Positions 43,890 through 53,910 of a stretch of DNA of 64,000 nucleotides are shown here, piece after piece. The translations under genes were made by a program, and so were the position numbers. Where the stretch lies: positions 481,001 to 545,000 of the forward strand of contig NZ_CP115159.1 of assembly GCF_027594425.1 (NCBI RefSeq), read 5' to 3'. The notes below the pieces were generated by a model, which saw only the letters and a list, made by a program, of their open reading frames with translations, was not told the DNA's origin and ran no database searches. Every line of letters starts with the position of its first letter. Position 1 is the first letter of the stretch. The DNA comes from Zunongwangia sp. HGR-M22 (GTDB lineage: Bacteria > Bacteroidota > Bacteroidia > Flavobacteriales > Flavobacteriaceae).

Positions 43890-46800
43890 ATGAGTAAAAA
43901 ATTACATGTTTTTTTAACACTAATAATGGTGTTAGGGGGGCAGCTTTTATTTGCGCAACAAAAAACCGTTGCTGGAAAAATTATTGATGAGAGCGGTCTT
44001 CCATTGCCTGGGGTAAACGTAATTGAGGAAGGTACTTCAAATGGAACCCAGACAGATTTTGATGGTGAGTACAAAATTAGAGTAGAGGAAGGTGTTACTT
44101 TAATTTTTAGTTATGTTGGTTTTACAACCAAGAAAATTGTTGTGGGAACAGACGATATATACAATTTAACGTTGAATACCGATTCTGCTGCCTTGGATGA
44201 AGTTCTTGTGGTTGCTTATGGTACAGCTACTAAAGAGTCTTTTACCGGTTCGGCAAGTACAATACAAGCTGAGCAATTGGATCAGAGGTCTCTTACTTCT
44301 CCACTATCAGCAATAGAAGGTAATGCTACAGGGGTTCAGTTTTTATCAGCATCTGGTCAACCCGGTTCTTCTCCTGGTATCGTCATAAGAGGGGTAGGGA
44401 CACTAAATGGCGAAACTGATCCTTTGATAATTGTGGATGGTGTTCAGTTCGAAGGAGAGTTAAACGCCCTAAATCAAAATGATATTAAATCAATGACTGT
44501 TCTTAAAGATGCCGCCTCTACCTCACTTTACGGTTCTAGAGCCGCTAATGGTGTAGTTTTAATAACAACTAAAAGTGGTAAAGGCAATCAGGGACTACGT
44601 GTAAATATTGATTCTCAAATTGGTGTTATTAATAGAGCTATACCTCTTTATGATCAGGTGAATCCAGGAGAGTATTATGAACTTATGTGGCAAGGTTATA
44701 AAAACTCATTAGATGTGGAAAATCCTGCGGCTGAAGCTTCAGCGACCATATTTAACCGTTTAGGATATAATCCTTTTAATGTGCCAAATGATCAAATTGT
44801 TCTGGAAAATGGCCAAATTAATCCAGAGGCAGAAGTTATTGCTAAAGGCTTAGATTGGTATGATCCTTTAGAAAGAACAGGAGAAAGAATTTACAATTCT
44901 GTTGATGTTTCTGCTGGTGGCGAAAATCACAATGTATTTTTTTCTGTTTCCAACCTTAAAGAAGAAGGATATGTTGTGACTAGTGATTTTGAGAGAACTA
45001 CTGCTAGACTTAAAGGAAATTTTACTCCTACAGACTGGTTAACATTAGGCGGAAATGTTAATATGGCACTTTCAGAATCAAATGGACCTTCTTCCAGAGG
45101 GTCTTCGATTGCAAATCCATTCGGTTTTGCGAAAAATATGGGATCGATATATCCTACTTATATAGTAGATCCTGAGACCGGTGATTACATTCGGGATTCA
45201 GCTGGAGAATTACAATTTGATAGAGGAGAAGGTTATCCTGATTATGGTATTCAATCTAGACCTACAAATGTAGGGAGGCATGCCATTGAAGAGGTTTTGT
45301 TGAATAATGAGAAAACCGAAACCAATAACTATGGGGTTCGTTTAAACGCAGGCTTTAAGGTTATTGATGGATTAAAGTTGGATATCTTATATGGTCAAGA
45401 TGTGAACGACTATATTAATAAAGAATATAACAATAATTTAGTTGGAGATGGTGCGCCTGCTGGTAGATATAGTGAAACTAGATTTAGAAGAACAGTAGAG
45501 AACTTCAACCAAATTTTGAATTATAATAAATCTTTTGGAGATCATAGTTTTGATTTAACGTTAGGTCATGAAAGTTTTGATAGAACGTACTCAGAAACAT
45601 ATGGTTTTAAAAACACTCAGACAGCTGAGGGTATTTATGAATTTGATAATTTCTCTACGATTGCATCATTAAGTGGATATACTTCCGATAAGACTTTAGA
45701 AGGTTATTTTTCTAGACTCAACTATAATTTTAATGAAAGATATTATTTAAGTGCGTCAATTCGAAGAGACGGTTCTTCTGTATTTGACAAAGATGTTAGA
45801 TGGGGAAATTTCTATTCTATTGGTGGTGCATGGAGAATCGATCAAGAAGATTTTATGTCTAATGTGAGTTTTGTTAATAATCTAAAACTTAGAGCATCAT
45901 ATGGCGAAGTTGGTAACGATGATCTGGATGATTATTACATTTCGCAACCAAGATATTCATTATTGCCGAATGCAGGTGATCCTGGGATTTTCTGGTCCGA
46001 TTTAGGAAATAGTGCATTAACTTGGGAAACTATAGAAAGTTATGATGTTGCAGTAGAGTTTGGTCTATTTGATTACAGATTGAGTGGCTCTTTAGAATAT
46101 TATAGAAGAAATTCTTCAGATCTTCTATACAATGTTCCTCTGCCAATATCTATGGGCTTAAATGAAGGTCCAGATAATATTGGTGATATGTATAATGAAG
46201 GATTTGAATTAGGTCTGGATGGTATCTTAGTTGATAATGATAACTTTAAATGGAATTTAGGGTTACAATTTTCTACTTATAAAAATGAAATAACTGCTTT
46301 ACCAGATCCTTTTGTTACAGGATCTAAGAGATGGACGGAAGGTAGATCCAGATATGATTTCTTTTTGTATGATTATGCAGGTGTAGATCCAGAAAATGGA
46401 GATGCACTTTATTACTCTTACGAAGAAGATGCTGAAACGGGTGAGTATGTTGCGGTAATCAACGAGGAAGGAGAACATGTTACTTCAACAGATTATACTG
46501 AAGCTAATAGAACTTATGTTGGTGCTGAAGCTATACCAGATTTAATTGGTTCGATTAGAAATCAATTTAGTTATAAAGGATTTGATTTGAGTTTCTTGTT
46601 TACTTACCAAATAGGTGGTGAAATATTAGATTATGGTTATGCAAATATGATGCATGAAGGTGCTTATGGAGAATCACTGCATCCAGATGCTTTAAATGCT
46701 TGGAGAAATCCTGGAGATCAAACAGATGTGCCTAGGCTAGAAAATGGGAACACCAATCTGGCCCCGACTTTGTCATCTAGATGGTTAACTGATGCTTCAT

Positions 46801-47021
46801 TCATTTCATTAAGAAATGTGAATTTATCTTATAATTTCAATAGTGGATTTATTGATACCATAGGTATGAGAAACCTGCGCTTGTTTGTATCTGCAGAGAA
46901 TCTATTTTTGATATCTGAGCGCAAAGGTCTTAATCCACAATATAATTTATCAGGAACTCCAAGCGGAAATGATTATAATCCAAGTAGAGTTCTTTCTGCT
47001 GGTGTAAATATTTCCTTTTAA
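43890..47021 (+). CDS. SusC/RagA-type TonB-dependent transporter, pair 1
   Basis: The product of 1043 residues has a signal peptide (cleaved near LFAQQ), a carboxypeptidase-regulatory-like domain (about 27-110, with GLPLPGVNVIEEGTSNG), a plug domain (about 120-230, with PLIIVDGVQFEG and LKDAASTSLYGSRAANGVVLI) and a 22-strand beta-barrel ending in phenylalanine (SAGVNISF). There is no STN signalling domain. With its SusD partner it imports an oligomeric nutrient, usually a glycan, across the outer membrane using TonB. I chose the ATG at 43890, which begins the signal peptide; one at 43833 is in frame but adds a tail unlike the other two susC genes. The substrate cannot be told. Confidence 0.93.
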   Translation: MSKKLHVFLTLIMVLGGQLLFAQQKTVAGKIIDESGLPLPGVNVIEEGTSNGTQTDFDGEYKIRVEEGVTLIFSYVGFTTKKIVVGTDDIYNLTLNTDSAALDEVLVVAYGTATKESFTGSASTIQAEQLDQRSLTSPLSAIEGNATGVQFLSASGQPGSSPGIVIRGVGTLNGETDPLIIVDGVQFEGELNALNQNDIKSMTVLKDAASTSLYGSRAANGVVLITTKSGKGNQGLRVNIDSQIGVINRAIPLYDQVNPGEYYELMWQGYKNSLDVENPAAEASATIFNRLGYNPFNVPNDQIVLENGQINPEAEVIAKGLDWYDPLERTGERIYNSVDVSAGGENHNVFFSVSNLKEEGYVVTSDFERTTARLKGNFTPTDWLTLGGNVNMALSESNGPSSRGSSIANPFGFAKNMGSIYPTYIVDPETGDYIRDSAGELQFDRGEGYPDYGIQSRPTNVGRHAIEEVLLNNEKTETNNYGVRLNAGFKVIDGLKLDILYGQDVNDYINKEYNNNLVGDGAPAGRYSETRFRRTVENFNQILNYNKSFGDHSFDLTLGHESFDRTYSETYGFKNTQTAEGIYEFDNFSTIASLSGYTSDKTLEGYFSRLNYNFNERYYLSASIRRDGSSVFDKDVRWGNFYSIGGAWRIDQEDFMSNVSFVNNLKLRASYGEVGNDDLDDYYISQPRYSLLPNAGDPGIFWSDLGNSALTWETIESYDVAVEFGLFDYRLSGSLEYYRRNSSDLLYNVPLPISMGLNEGPDNIGDMYNEGFELGLDGILVDNDNFKWNLGLQFSTYKNEITALPDPFVTGSKRWTEGRSRYDFFLYDYAGVDPENGDALYYSYEEDAETGEYVAVINEEGEHVTSTDYTEANRTYVGAEAIPDLIGSIRNQFSYKGFDLSFLFTYQIGGEILDYGYANMMHEGAYGESLHPDALNAWRNPGDQTDVPRLENGNTNLAPTLSSRWLTDASFISLRNVNLSYNFNSGFIDTIGMRNLRLFVSAENLFLISERKGLNPQYNLSGTPSGNDYNPSRVLSAGVNISF

Positions 47022-47043
47022 GAAAACTATAAAAGATACAATA

Positions 47044-48666
47044 ATGAATATATTTAATAAATCTCGTTTTTCTTTATATCTATTGCTAATTGCTTTAAGT
47101 AGTGTTAGCTGTTCTGATGATTTTTTACAAAACTCTCCTACAGATGCAATATCTGCAGAAGATGCGCTGTCGAGTACAGACAATATGATGCTAATTTTAA
47201 ATGGCTTACATAGACAGGTGTACTCTCAGGCTCAATTGCCTGGAGCAGAATCAAGCCGAAGCGGAGAAAGTCATTTTATACCTGCTTTGGATGCGATGGG
47301 AGGGAGTATTATACACTCTTCTCCAGGAAATGGCTGGATGACATCAGACCTGCAATGGTTAACGCATACTAATGCAACTTATACAACGGTTTATAATTTT
47401 TGGTATCAGCGCTATCATTTCATAGCTAGTTCTAATTCTATAATTAATAAAGTTTCTGCAGGTAATTTTGCCGAAACTCCTAAGCTAAATAATGTTTTAG
47501 GCCAAGCTTATGCTTATAGAGCATGGGCTTATCATAAGCTTGTTACTACCTTTGCTAAAGGTTATACAATTGGTAATCCATCTACAGACCTTGGTGTACC
47601 TATTGTTTTTTCTACTGAGGCTCCGTATGAAAGTGCACCACGTGCAACAGTTGAAGAAGTTTATGCTCAAATGGAACAGGATATCGACGCAGCGATTAAT
47701 TATCTTGAAAATGCAAGCAACCCTGCAAATAAATCTCATATCTCTTTAAATGCGGCATACGGAATTAAAGCAAGAATTGCATTGTCGAAAGGAGATTGGC
47801 AAACAGCTGCTGAATCTGCTGCGTTGGCTAGGGACGGATATCCATTATTAAATGAGTCACAATGGTTGTCTGGCTTTAATACTGTTGATCTATCTGAAGT
47901 TATATGGGGAGGAAGAGTTATTGACAGTGAAACTAATTATTATCAATCTTATTTCTATTATATTTCTCCAACATTTAATGGTAGTCAAAATAGGAGTAAT
48001 CCAAAGATCATAAATAGTGGATTATATGATATGATTCCTGAAACTGATTTTAGAAAGGAAGCTTGGTTGCCCTTAGCACCTAATACAAATCCTTCTGCTT
48101 CAAACGGACAAGGAGGAAGCTATGAGTCTGATCCAAATTATGATTCTGAAGAGGAATTTCAAAATGCAAAAGACGAAATTATAGCAAAATATGGAATGAC
48201 TAGCGCGCACAATACTCATCCATATATGACAGTGAAATTCTTACAAAAAAATCCTGGTACAACAGATCCAGATGATGTAATTTATATGAGGGCTTCTGAA
48301 ATGTATTTGATTGAGATCGAGGCGTTGGCTATGATGGATCAAACGAGCCAAGCTCAGCAACTGTTGCAAGAGTTTGGAGAATCTAGAGATTCTGATTACG
48401 ATGCTTCGGTTTTTAATAGTCAGGACGAACTTATGGCAGAAGTGCAATTCCAAAGAAAGATAGAATTATGGGGAGAAGGATTTAGTTTCCATGATCACAT
48501 TCGCTGGGATGAGCCTTTAGATTATAGCAATTCAGGCGCAGCTAAAGTGCTTTATCAAAATGGCTATTTCCAAGAACGACCATCGCAGAATGATGATTGG
48601 ATTTGGAAAATTCCACAAGCCGAAATAGATGCTAATCCTTATATCACTTCCAGTGATCAAAATTAA
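47044..48666 (+). CDS. SusD/RagB-family surface lipoprotein, pair 1
   Basis: The 540-residue protein has a lipoprotein signal (ALSSVSCSDDFLQ, lipid-carrying Cys near 20) and TPR-like SusD helices, with GQAYAYRAWAYHKLVTTFAKGY (about 157-178) and YMRASEMYLIEIEAL, and ends with the usual C-terminal block RKIELWGEGFSFHDHIRW...WKIPQAEIDANP. SusD proteins sit on the cell surface as a hinged lid over the SusC barrel and bind the substrate. It follows susC 1 by 22 bases and ends in a terminator. Confidence 0.92.
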   Translation: MNIFNKSRFSLYLLLIALSSVSCSDDFLQNSPTDAISAEDALSSTDNMMLILNGLHRQVYSQAQLPGAESSRSGESHFIPALDAMGGSIIHSSPGNGWMTSDLQWLTHTNATYTTVYNFWYQRYHFIASSNSIINKVSAGNFAETPKLNNVLGQAYAYRAWAYHKLVTTFAKGYTIGNPSTDLGVPIVFSTEAPYESAPRATVEEVYAQMEQDIDAAINYLENASNPANKSHISLNAAYGIKARIALSKGDWQTAAESAALARDGYPLLNESQWLSGFNTVDLSEVIWGGRVIDSETNYYQSYFYYISPTFNGSQNRSNPKIINSGLYDMIPETDFRKEAWLPLAPNTNPSASNGQGGSYESDPNYDSEEEFQNAKDEIIAKYGMTSAHNTHPYMTVKFLQKNPGTTDPDDVIYMRASEMYLIEIEALAMMDQTSQAQQLLQEFGESRDSDYDASVFNSQDELMAEVQFQRKIELWGEGFSFHDHIRWDEPLDYSNSGAAKVLYQNGYFQERPSQNDDWIWKIPQAEIDANPYITSSDQN

Positions 48667-48687
48667 TTTGGATTAAATGATAGATTT

Positions 48688-48717
48688 AAAGGGTTGCTCT
48701 AAAAAAGCAACCTTTTT
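48688..48717 (+). terminator. Terminator after susC-susD pair 1
   Basis: AAGGGTTGCT and AGCAACCTTT pair around a 7-base loop, followed by TTT, 21 bases after the stop. Confidence 0.8.
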
Positions 48718-48772
48718 TAATTTATAGAGATGCTTTTGCATTTTGTTAAATTTAATACTGGTTAAGAATATC

Positions 48773-48780
48773 AAACGTTT
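48773..48780. promoter_or_regulatory. AAACGTTT palindrome upstream of susC 2
   Basis: The same octamer as before susC 1, here 99 bases before the ATG and 38 bases upstream of the -33 element. Confidence 0.4.
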
Positions 48781-48818
48781 TCATTGCTTTTGTGTTAAGA
48801 ACTTTAGCTTATTTTTCA

Positions 48819-48848
48819 TTGCTTCGTTATGAAAAATTAACAATTTTG
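48819..48848 (+). promoter_or_regulatory. Promoter of susC-susD pair 2
   Basis: TTG (48819-48821), 19 bases, CAATTTTG (48841-48848), then 23 bases to the ATG at 48872. The first base of the -7 element deviates from consensus, as in pairs 1 and 3. Confidence 0.5.
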
Positions 48849-48871
48849 TTAATTCATTTTGAAATTAAATA

Positions 48872-51800
48872 ATGATGAAGAAAAATTTGAGTAGAATGCT
48901 AACACTGCTTATGGTGTTAGTGGTACAATTATCTATTGCGCAAGAGATATCCATCACCGGGACAGTAGTAGATGAAGATGGTTTACCATTGCCTGGTGTA
49001 AATGTAATTGAGGAAGGAACCAGTAATGGTGTTCAAACCGATTTTGATGGTAATTACAGCATTAAGGTTTCAGAAAATGCAACATTAACTTTTAGTTATG
49101 TTGGTTTTGCAACTCAAAACATTAAAGTTGGAATTAAATCTACAATAGATGTGACCATGGAAGTAGACGCGGCCGCACTAGAAGAGGTAGTTGTAACCGG
49201 TTATGGTAGAAAGAAAACAGTTAAAGAAACCAGTGCCGCATCTGTAGTTACTGCTAAAGCAATTGAAGATCGTCCAATAGCATCGGTAAACGACATGCTA
49301 AAGGGAAATTCTACGGGTGTCGTTGTTGCTGGGGGAAACGGTCAACCAGGAGCAAAGTCCTCAGTGCAAATTAGGGGTATAAGTTCTTTAAATGCAGGTA
49401 CCAGTCCTTTGTATGTTATAGATGGAGTGCCGGTTATTTCAGGTGATTATACCCGAAATAGTACCAGTGCAGACGTGCTTTCCAATATAAATAATAATGA
49501 TATAGAATCTATTTCTATTTTAAAAGATGCATCGGCTACCGCTTTATATGGAGCTAGAGCGGCAAATGGAGCAATACTTATAACTACGAAACAAGGAAAG
49601 TCCGGAGCCCCTAAATTTAATTTGAGTCTAGAAACTGGATTTAATGAAAAAGCAGTAGATGGTCCATCAACACTTAATTCATCACAATGGGCTGAAATAG
49701 TTAATGAAGGCTTGGTAAATTCTATGGGAGGTGCATACGATAATTATGTGCAAGAAGAATTGAATCCTAATAATATAAATAGCGATTGGGCAAACGCAGT
49801 AGAAAGAGGTTCAGCAATGCAACAGCAAGCTAACTTCTCTGTTACCGGAGGAACCGATAGGTTAAAATATTACACGTCTATAGGTTATTTTGATCAGGAA
49901 AGTATTATTAAAAATTCATTTTTTAATAGGACTTCAGGAAGGGTGAAAATCGATTATGAGTTAAGCGATAAGATCACAATTGGTCAAAACATTAGTGCTA
50001 GTTTTTCAAATATGAAAACTTTGGCTAATGGTGGTGGATTCTCAAACCCGATGTTGGCGAAATATTTTGCCCGACCTTCTGATCCTATTTATAATGAGAA
50101 TGGATCTTTTTACATTGGAGATAATCCTGATAATCCGCGTTTATCGAATAATCTTTTTAATGTTCCTATGTTGTTGGAAAATAATTTTTCAAAGGCTAAG
50201 ACTTTAAAATTACAGAGTATAACGGATTTTTCTTATGAAATTACAGATCATTTAACCTATACTTCTCGTTTATCTTTGGATAATACGGTAATAGAAGAAG
50301 ATGAATATCAAAACCCTAGACATGGAGATGGATTCTCTGTTAATGGAAGGGCTTATGCTTATGATACGCGTGTTTTTAATTATGTATTTCAGAATACACT
50401 ATCTTATGATTTTACATTAGAGGAAAATCATAACTTCAACATTCTTTTAGTTCAGGAAGCACAAAAAAATCAATATCGTGATGTTTCTGCTGCATCAGAA
50501 GGTTTTGGTAAAGAAGGTTTTTCTACAGTGTCTGTAGGTTCTAATAACTTAGAAGCCTTAGGTGAGAGACAACAATATACAAATGCAGCATATTTAATTA
50601 ATCTTACTTACGATTACGATAGTAAATATTTCTTTGATGCTTCTTACAGAAGAGAAGGGAACTCTAATTTTGCTAAAAACAATAAATGGGGAGATTTTTA
50701 CTCTGTAAGTTTAGCATGGGATATTGCTAAAGAAGAATTTTTGAGAAATTCTTCTTTAAGTCAGCTAAAAATACGCACTAGTTATGGTGAAGTAGGAAAC
50801 GCATCTATTGGTTCAACTTCAAGTTTAGCTTATTTCAATTTTGGAGGCCAATATAATGGTCGTATACCATTGTACGTAGGTGGTGTTGCAAACCCAGATT
50901 TAACTTGGGAGAAAAATAAGCCATTCAATGTGGGAGTAGATTTCGGATTTTTGAATAATAGAATAACTGGTACTTTTGATTATTTCGTCAAAAAAACTGA
51001 AGATTTATTATATGCAATTCCACTTTCATTAACTAGTGGTGCGAATATCGAGCTTGAAGATGGTACAACTGAAGTTAGCCAGTTTACAAACGCAGGCTCT
51101 TTAGAAAATCGTGGTTTTGAAGCGAGTATCGGTGCACAGGTTTTTGATAATGATTTTAAGTGGAATACCCGATTAAACTTATCTTATGTGCAAAACGAGT
51201 TGTTAGATCTAGTAGAAAATGATGTGATTACCGGAACTAAAATACTTCGTGAAGGAGAAAGTATCAATACTTATTTCATCAGAAAATGGGCAGGTGTAGA
51301 TCCTGCTAATGGTAACCCCCTTTGGTATGTAAACGGTAAAGGAGGAGAAACCACCAGCGATTATAATAAGGCTGAACGAGCTGTTCAGGGAAATTCGTTG
51401 CCTAATTATACAGGTGGTTTTAATAACTCTTTTAGCTATAAAGGTATTAGCCTTCAAAGTTTATTCACTTTTGCACTAGATTACAAAGTTTATGATAGCT
51501 GGGCTACTTATTTACAGAGTGGAGGAGTTTATGATCTAAATTATCCTGGTTATGCCAGTAACTTAGATAGATGGCAAGAACCAGGTGATATAGCAAAAAA
51601 TCCAAGAACTGTGTATAATACAAACAACCAGAATAATGCTACTTCTACGCGTTATTTATATGATGGTGATTTTATTAGGTTAAGCAACCTACAAATTGGC
51701 TATGATTTAGCAAGGGTTCTAAATAACGATTTGTTTAATTCATTTATGGTATATGTTAGAGGTACTAATATCTATACACACAAATTCGATGATGATTTAG

Positions 51801-51892
51801 ATTGGGATCCTGAAACCAGATCAAGTGGGATAATAAACCTGGATCTACCAGCCCTTAAAAGTTATACTATGGGAGTAAAATTATCATTTTAA
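48872..51892 (+). CDS. SusC/RagA-type TonB-dependent transporter, pair 2
   Basis: The 1006-residue protein has the same order of parts as the first: signal peptide (cleaved near SIAQE), carboxypeptidase-regulatory-like domain (about 25-105, DEDGLPLPGVNVIEEGTSNG), plug (about 115-235, with LYVIDGVPVISG and LKDASATALYGARAANGAILI) and beta-barrel ending LKSYTMGVKLSF. No STN domain is present. The N-terminal 80 residues are nearly the same as in the other two susC products while the barrels differ, so the three pairs probably take different substrates. The second ATG (48875) is an equally possible start. Confidence 0.93.
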   Translation: MMKKNLSRMLTLLMVLVVQLSIAQEISITGTVVDEDGLPLPGVNVIEEGTSNGVQTDFDGNYSIKVSENATLTFSYVGFATQNIKVGIKSTIDVTMEVDAAALEEVVVTGYGRKKTVKETSAASVVTAKAIEDRPIASVNDMLKGNSTGVVVAGGNGQPGAKSSVQIRGISSLNAGTSPLYVIDGVPVISGDYTRNSTSADVLSNINNNDIESISILKDASATALYGARAANGAILITTKQGKSGAPKFNLSLETGFNEKAVDGPSTLNSSQWAEIVNEGLVNSMGGAYDNYVQEELNPNNINSDWANAVERGSAMQQQANFSVTGGTDRLKYYTSIGYFDQESIIKNSFFNRTSGRVKIDYELSDKITIGQNISASFSNMKTLANGGGFSNPMLAKYFARPSDPIYNENGSFYIGDNPDNPRLSNNLFNVPMLLENNFSKAKTLKLQSITDFSYEITDHLTYTSRLSLDNTVIEEDEYQNPRHGDGFSVNGRAYAYDTRVFNYVFQNTLSYDFTLEENHNFNILLVQEAQKNQYRDVSAASEGFGKEGFSTVSVGSNNLEALGERQQYTNAAYLINLTYDYDSKYFFDASYRREGNSNFAKNNKWGDFYSVSLAWDIAKEEFLRNSSLSQLKIRTSYGEVGNASIGSTSSLAYFNFGGQYNGRIPLYVGGVANPDLTWEKNKPFNVGVDFGFLNNRITGTFDYFVKKTEDLLYAIPLSLTSGANIELEDGTTEVSQFTNAGSLENRGFEASIGAQVFDNDFKWNTRLNLSYVQNELLDLVENDVITGTKILREGESINTYFIRKWAGVDPANGNPLWYVNGKGGETTSDYNKAERAVQGNSLPNYTGGFNNSFSYKGISLQSLFTFALDYKVYDSWATYLQSGGVYDLNYPGYASNLDRWQEPGDIAKNPRTVYNTNNQNNATSTRYLYDGDFIRLSNLQIGYDLARVLNNDLFNSFMVYVRGTNIYTHKFDDDLDWDPETRSSGIINLDLPALKSYTMGVKLSF

Positions 51893-51903
51893 AAAATATT
51901 ACT

Positions 51904-53310
51904 ATGAAAAGACAATTTTTAAAAATAATGATGCTATGCTTAGTAGTATCAATGGCATCATGTGGCGATGATTTTTTAGAAAATAAGCAGTTCTCAACCA
52001 CACCACAGGAAGTTACTTCTGTAAAAGATTTAAACGCATTATTATATGGAGCTTTTATCGATGCTACAGATGTAACATACTATGGTAGAGATATGATAAT
52101 TTATGGTGCAGTGAGAGGAGATATCGCTTATAACGATGGGGGATCAGGAAGATTTAGAGGTCCATCATATTATAATATGATTAGTACAGATGCATATGCC
52201 ACTGATACTTTCACCCAAATGTATAAAATAATTGGAGAGCTTAATACCATTATTAATTCAGACTATACAAGTGTAGGTCAAGAGGATGAGATTAAAAATA
52301 CCAAAGGTCAAGCTTATGTTTTTAGAGCCTTAGTATTTTTCGATCTCGTAAAGCTATATGGGCAAGAACATACTGGCGGAGACTTAGGAATACCTATTTT
52401 ATTAGACTACGATCCTGTTTTAAAACCAGCTCGTGCTAGTTTAAACGAAACTTATAAACAGATAGAGTCAGATTTCGAAAAGGGAATATCGATGTTAGAT
52501 GAAAGTGGAATTAATAATCCTGGAACCAAGGATTTAATAAATAAATATTCCGCAAAAGGTTTAGCATCTAGATATTTTTTATATCGAGGAACTAGCAATG
52601 CAATGCAAAAAGCATATAACTATACTTTAGATATCATAGAATCTGGTGTATATGCTGTGGCTAACGCCGATCAATATATAAATACTTTTTCTCAAGATTT
52701 ATCCAATGCCAATTCTTTATTTGAACTTGCCATTGGTAATCAGGCACGTTTAGGAACTACATCAATTGCATATATGTATTCTGATGCCGGTTATGGAGAT
52801 ATTCACCCATTAGAAAATTTAGAAAGCAATTTTGATGAAAATGATGTACGATTAGAACTTTTTAGCGGTGATCATGTTGAACTAAAATATCCTTCAATTA
52901 GAGGTGATAATAGTATCAAAATTTTACGCTATGAAGAAATTTTGTTAACTAATGCTGAAGCAGTTTTAAGATTAAATAACGATAGTAGTAAAGCACTTGA
53001 ATTGATAAATCAAATTGCTACGAATAGAGGTATTTCAGCATACACAGATATTACAATTGATGATGTCCTAGTAGAAAGAAAGAAGGAACTCTTCTTTGAA
53101 GGACAACGTTTTTTTGATATGTTGCGAACAAAGCAAAATATCCCAGTATGGTCACCAGATGGTACGCCAGAGCAGGTGGAGAACGAAGTAGAGAATGCTG
53201 AGAATAGAATTCTGATTTATGGGAATTCTTATGAATTAGCTTTTCCGATTCCTCAAAGAGAATTGGATATAAACTCGAAAATGGAACAAAACCCAGGATA
53301 TTCAAGTTAA
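51904..53310 (+). CDS. SusD/RagB-family surface lipoprotein, pair 2
   Basis: The 468-residue protein has a lipoprotein signal (VVSMASCGDDFLENK, lipid-carrying Cys near 20), the helix NTKGQAYVFRALVFFDLVKLYG (about 136-157), ILRYEEILLTNAEAVLRLN and the C-terminal block RKKELFFEGQRFFDMLRTK...FPIPQRELDINSKMEQNPGY. It is expected to form the substrate-binding lid on the preceding SusC, from which it is separated by 11 bases. It is closer in length and C-terminus to the third SusD than to the first. Confidence 0.92.
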   Translation: MKRQFLKIMMLCLVVSMASCGDDFLENKQFSTTPQEVTSVKDLNALLYGAFIDATDVTYYGRDMIIYGAVRGDIAYNDGGSGRFRGPSYYNMISTDAYATDTFTQMYKIIGELNTIINSDYTSVGQEDEIKNTKGQAYVFRALVFFDLVKLYGQEHTGGDLGIPILLDYDPVLKPARASLNETYKQIESDFEKGISMLDESGINNPGTKDLINKYSAKGLASRYFLYRGTSNAMQKAYNYTLDIIESGVYAVANADQYINTFSQDLSNANSLFELAIGNQARLGTTSIAYMYSDAGYGDIHPLENLESNFDENDVRLELFSGDHVELKYPSIRGDNSIKILRYEEILLTNAEAVLRLNNDSSKALELINQIATNRGISAYTDITIDDVLVERKKELFFEGQRFFDMLRTKQNIPVWSPDGTPEQVENEVENAENRILIYGNSYELAFPIPQRELDINSKMEQNPGYSS

Positions 53311-53330
53311 CTTTTTAGCTAACTAAGCTA

Positions 53331-53361
53331 AAGCCCAAATTCGAAGAATTTGGGCTTTTTT
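53331..53361 (+). terminator. Terminator after susC-susD pair 2
   Basis: AAGCCCAAATTC and GAATTTGGGCTT form a perfect 12-bp stem with a 3-base loop, followed by a T run. Confidence 0.92.
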
Positions 53362-53559
53362 TATGGCTAATTTTTAAATACGGGAAATAGAATTAAAATT
53401 ATTGTGTACTAAGCTGATTACTTTGATCTAATTTTAGGAATTCCTAAAATAATATAGGGTTGTGTCGCCGATTTCATAAAAAATATCTTAGTGAAAAGAT
53501 CTTTTTTAACATGATAAGAATTTTAATAGGATTTACTCTTTTTTATATAAATAGGGGGG

Positions 53560-53910
53560 GATTTCTGACTCAGGCTAATTCAAATTACTTAATATTAAAA
53601 AAACATTCTTTAGATTGCTGACAATTTTTATGATGCTGGTTGTGGAATTAGTTCTTTGCACAAGAAAAAACGATTACTGCTACCGTTGTAGATGGACTTA
53701 CTCTGCGGGTGTTAACATAATTGAGAAAGGGACTTCCAATGGAGTTTAAACTAATTTTTTGATGGTAATTATGGGATTACAGTTGGAGAGCGTAGTATTT
53801 AACATTTAGTTATGTTGGTTTTGAAACGAGACAAATAACAGTTACATGTAAAAGCGAAAAAATATAACTTCATCAGTGGCTTTAAGCCAATTCGATGAGG
53901 TTGTTGTAAT
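53560..53910 (+). pseudogene. Remnant of a susC gene (5' region only)
   Basis: The DNA aligns, with many substitutions and indels, to the leader and first 115 codons of the intact susC at 55524. The shared leader GGCTAATTCAAATTA is present, the start codon has become ATT, and the signal-peptide region (GATTGCTGAC, TTTGCACAAGAAAAAAC), GTTAACATAATTGAGAAAGG and TTTAGTTATGTTGGTTTTG can be followed. Stops and frameshifts interrupt every frame. The plug and barrel are gone; the sequence passes directly into a susD remnant. It is not expected to be functional. Confidence 0.85.
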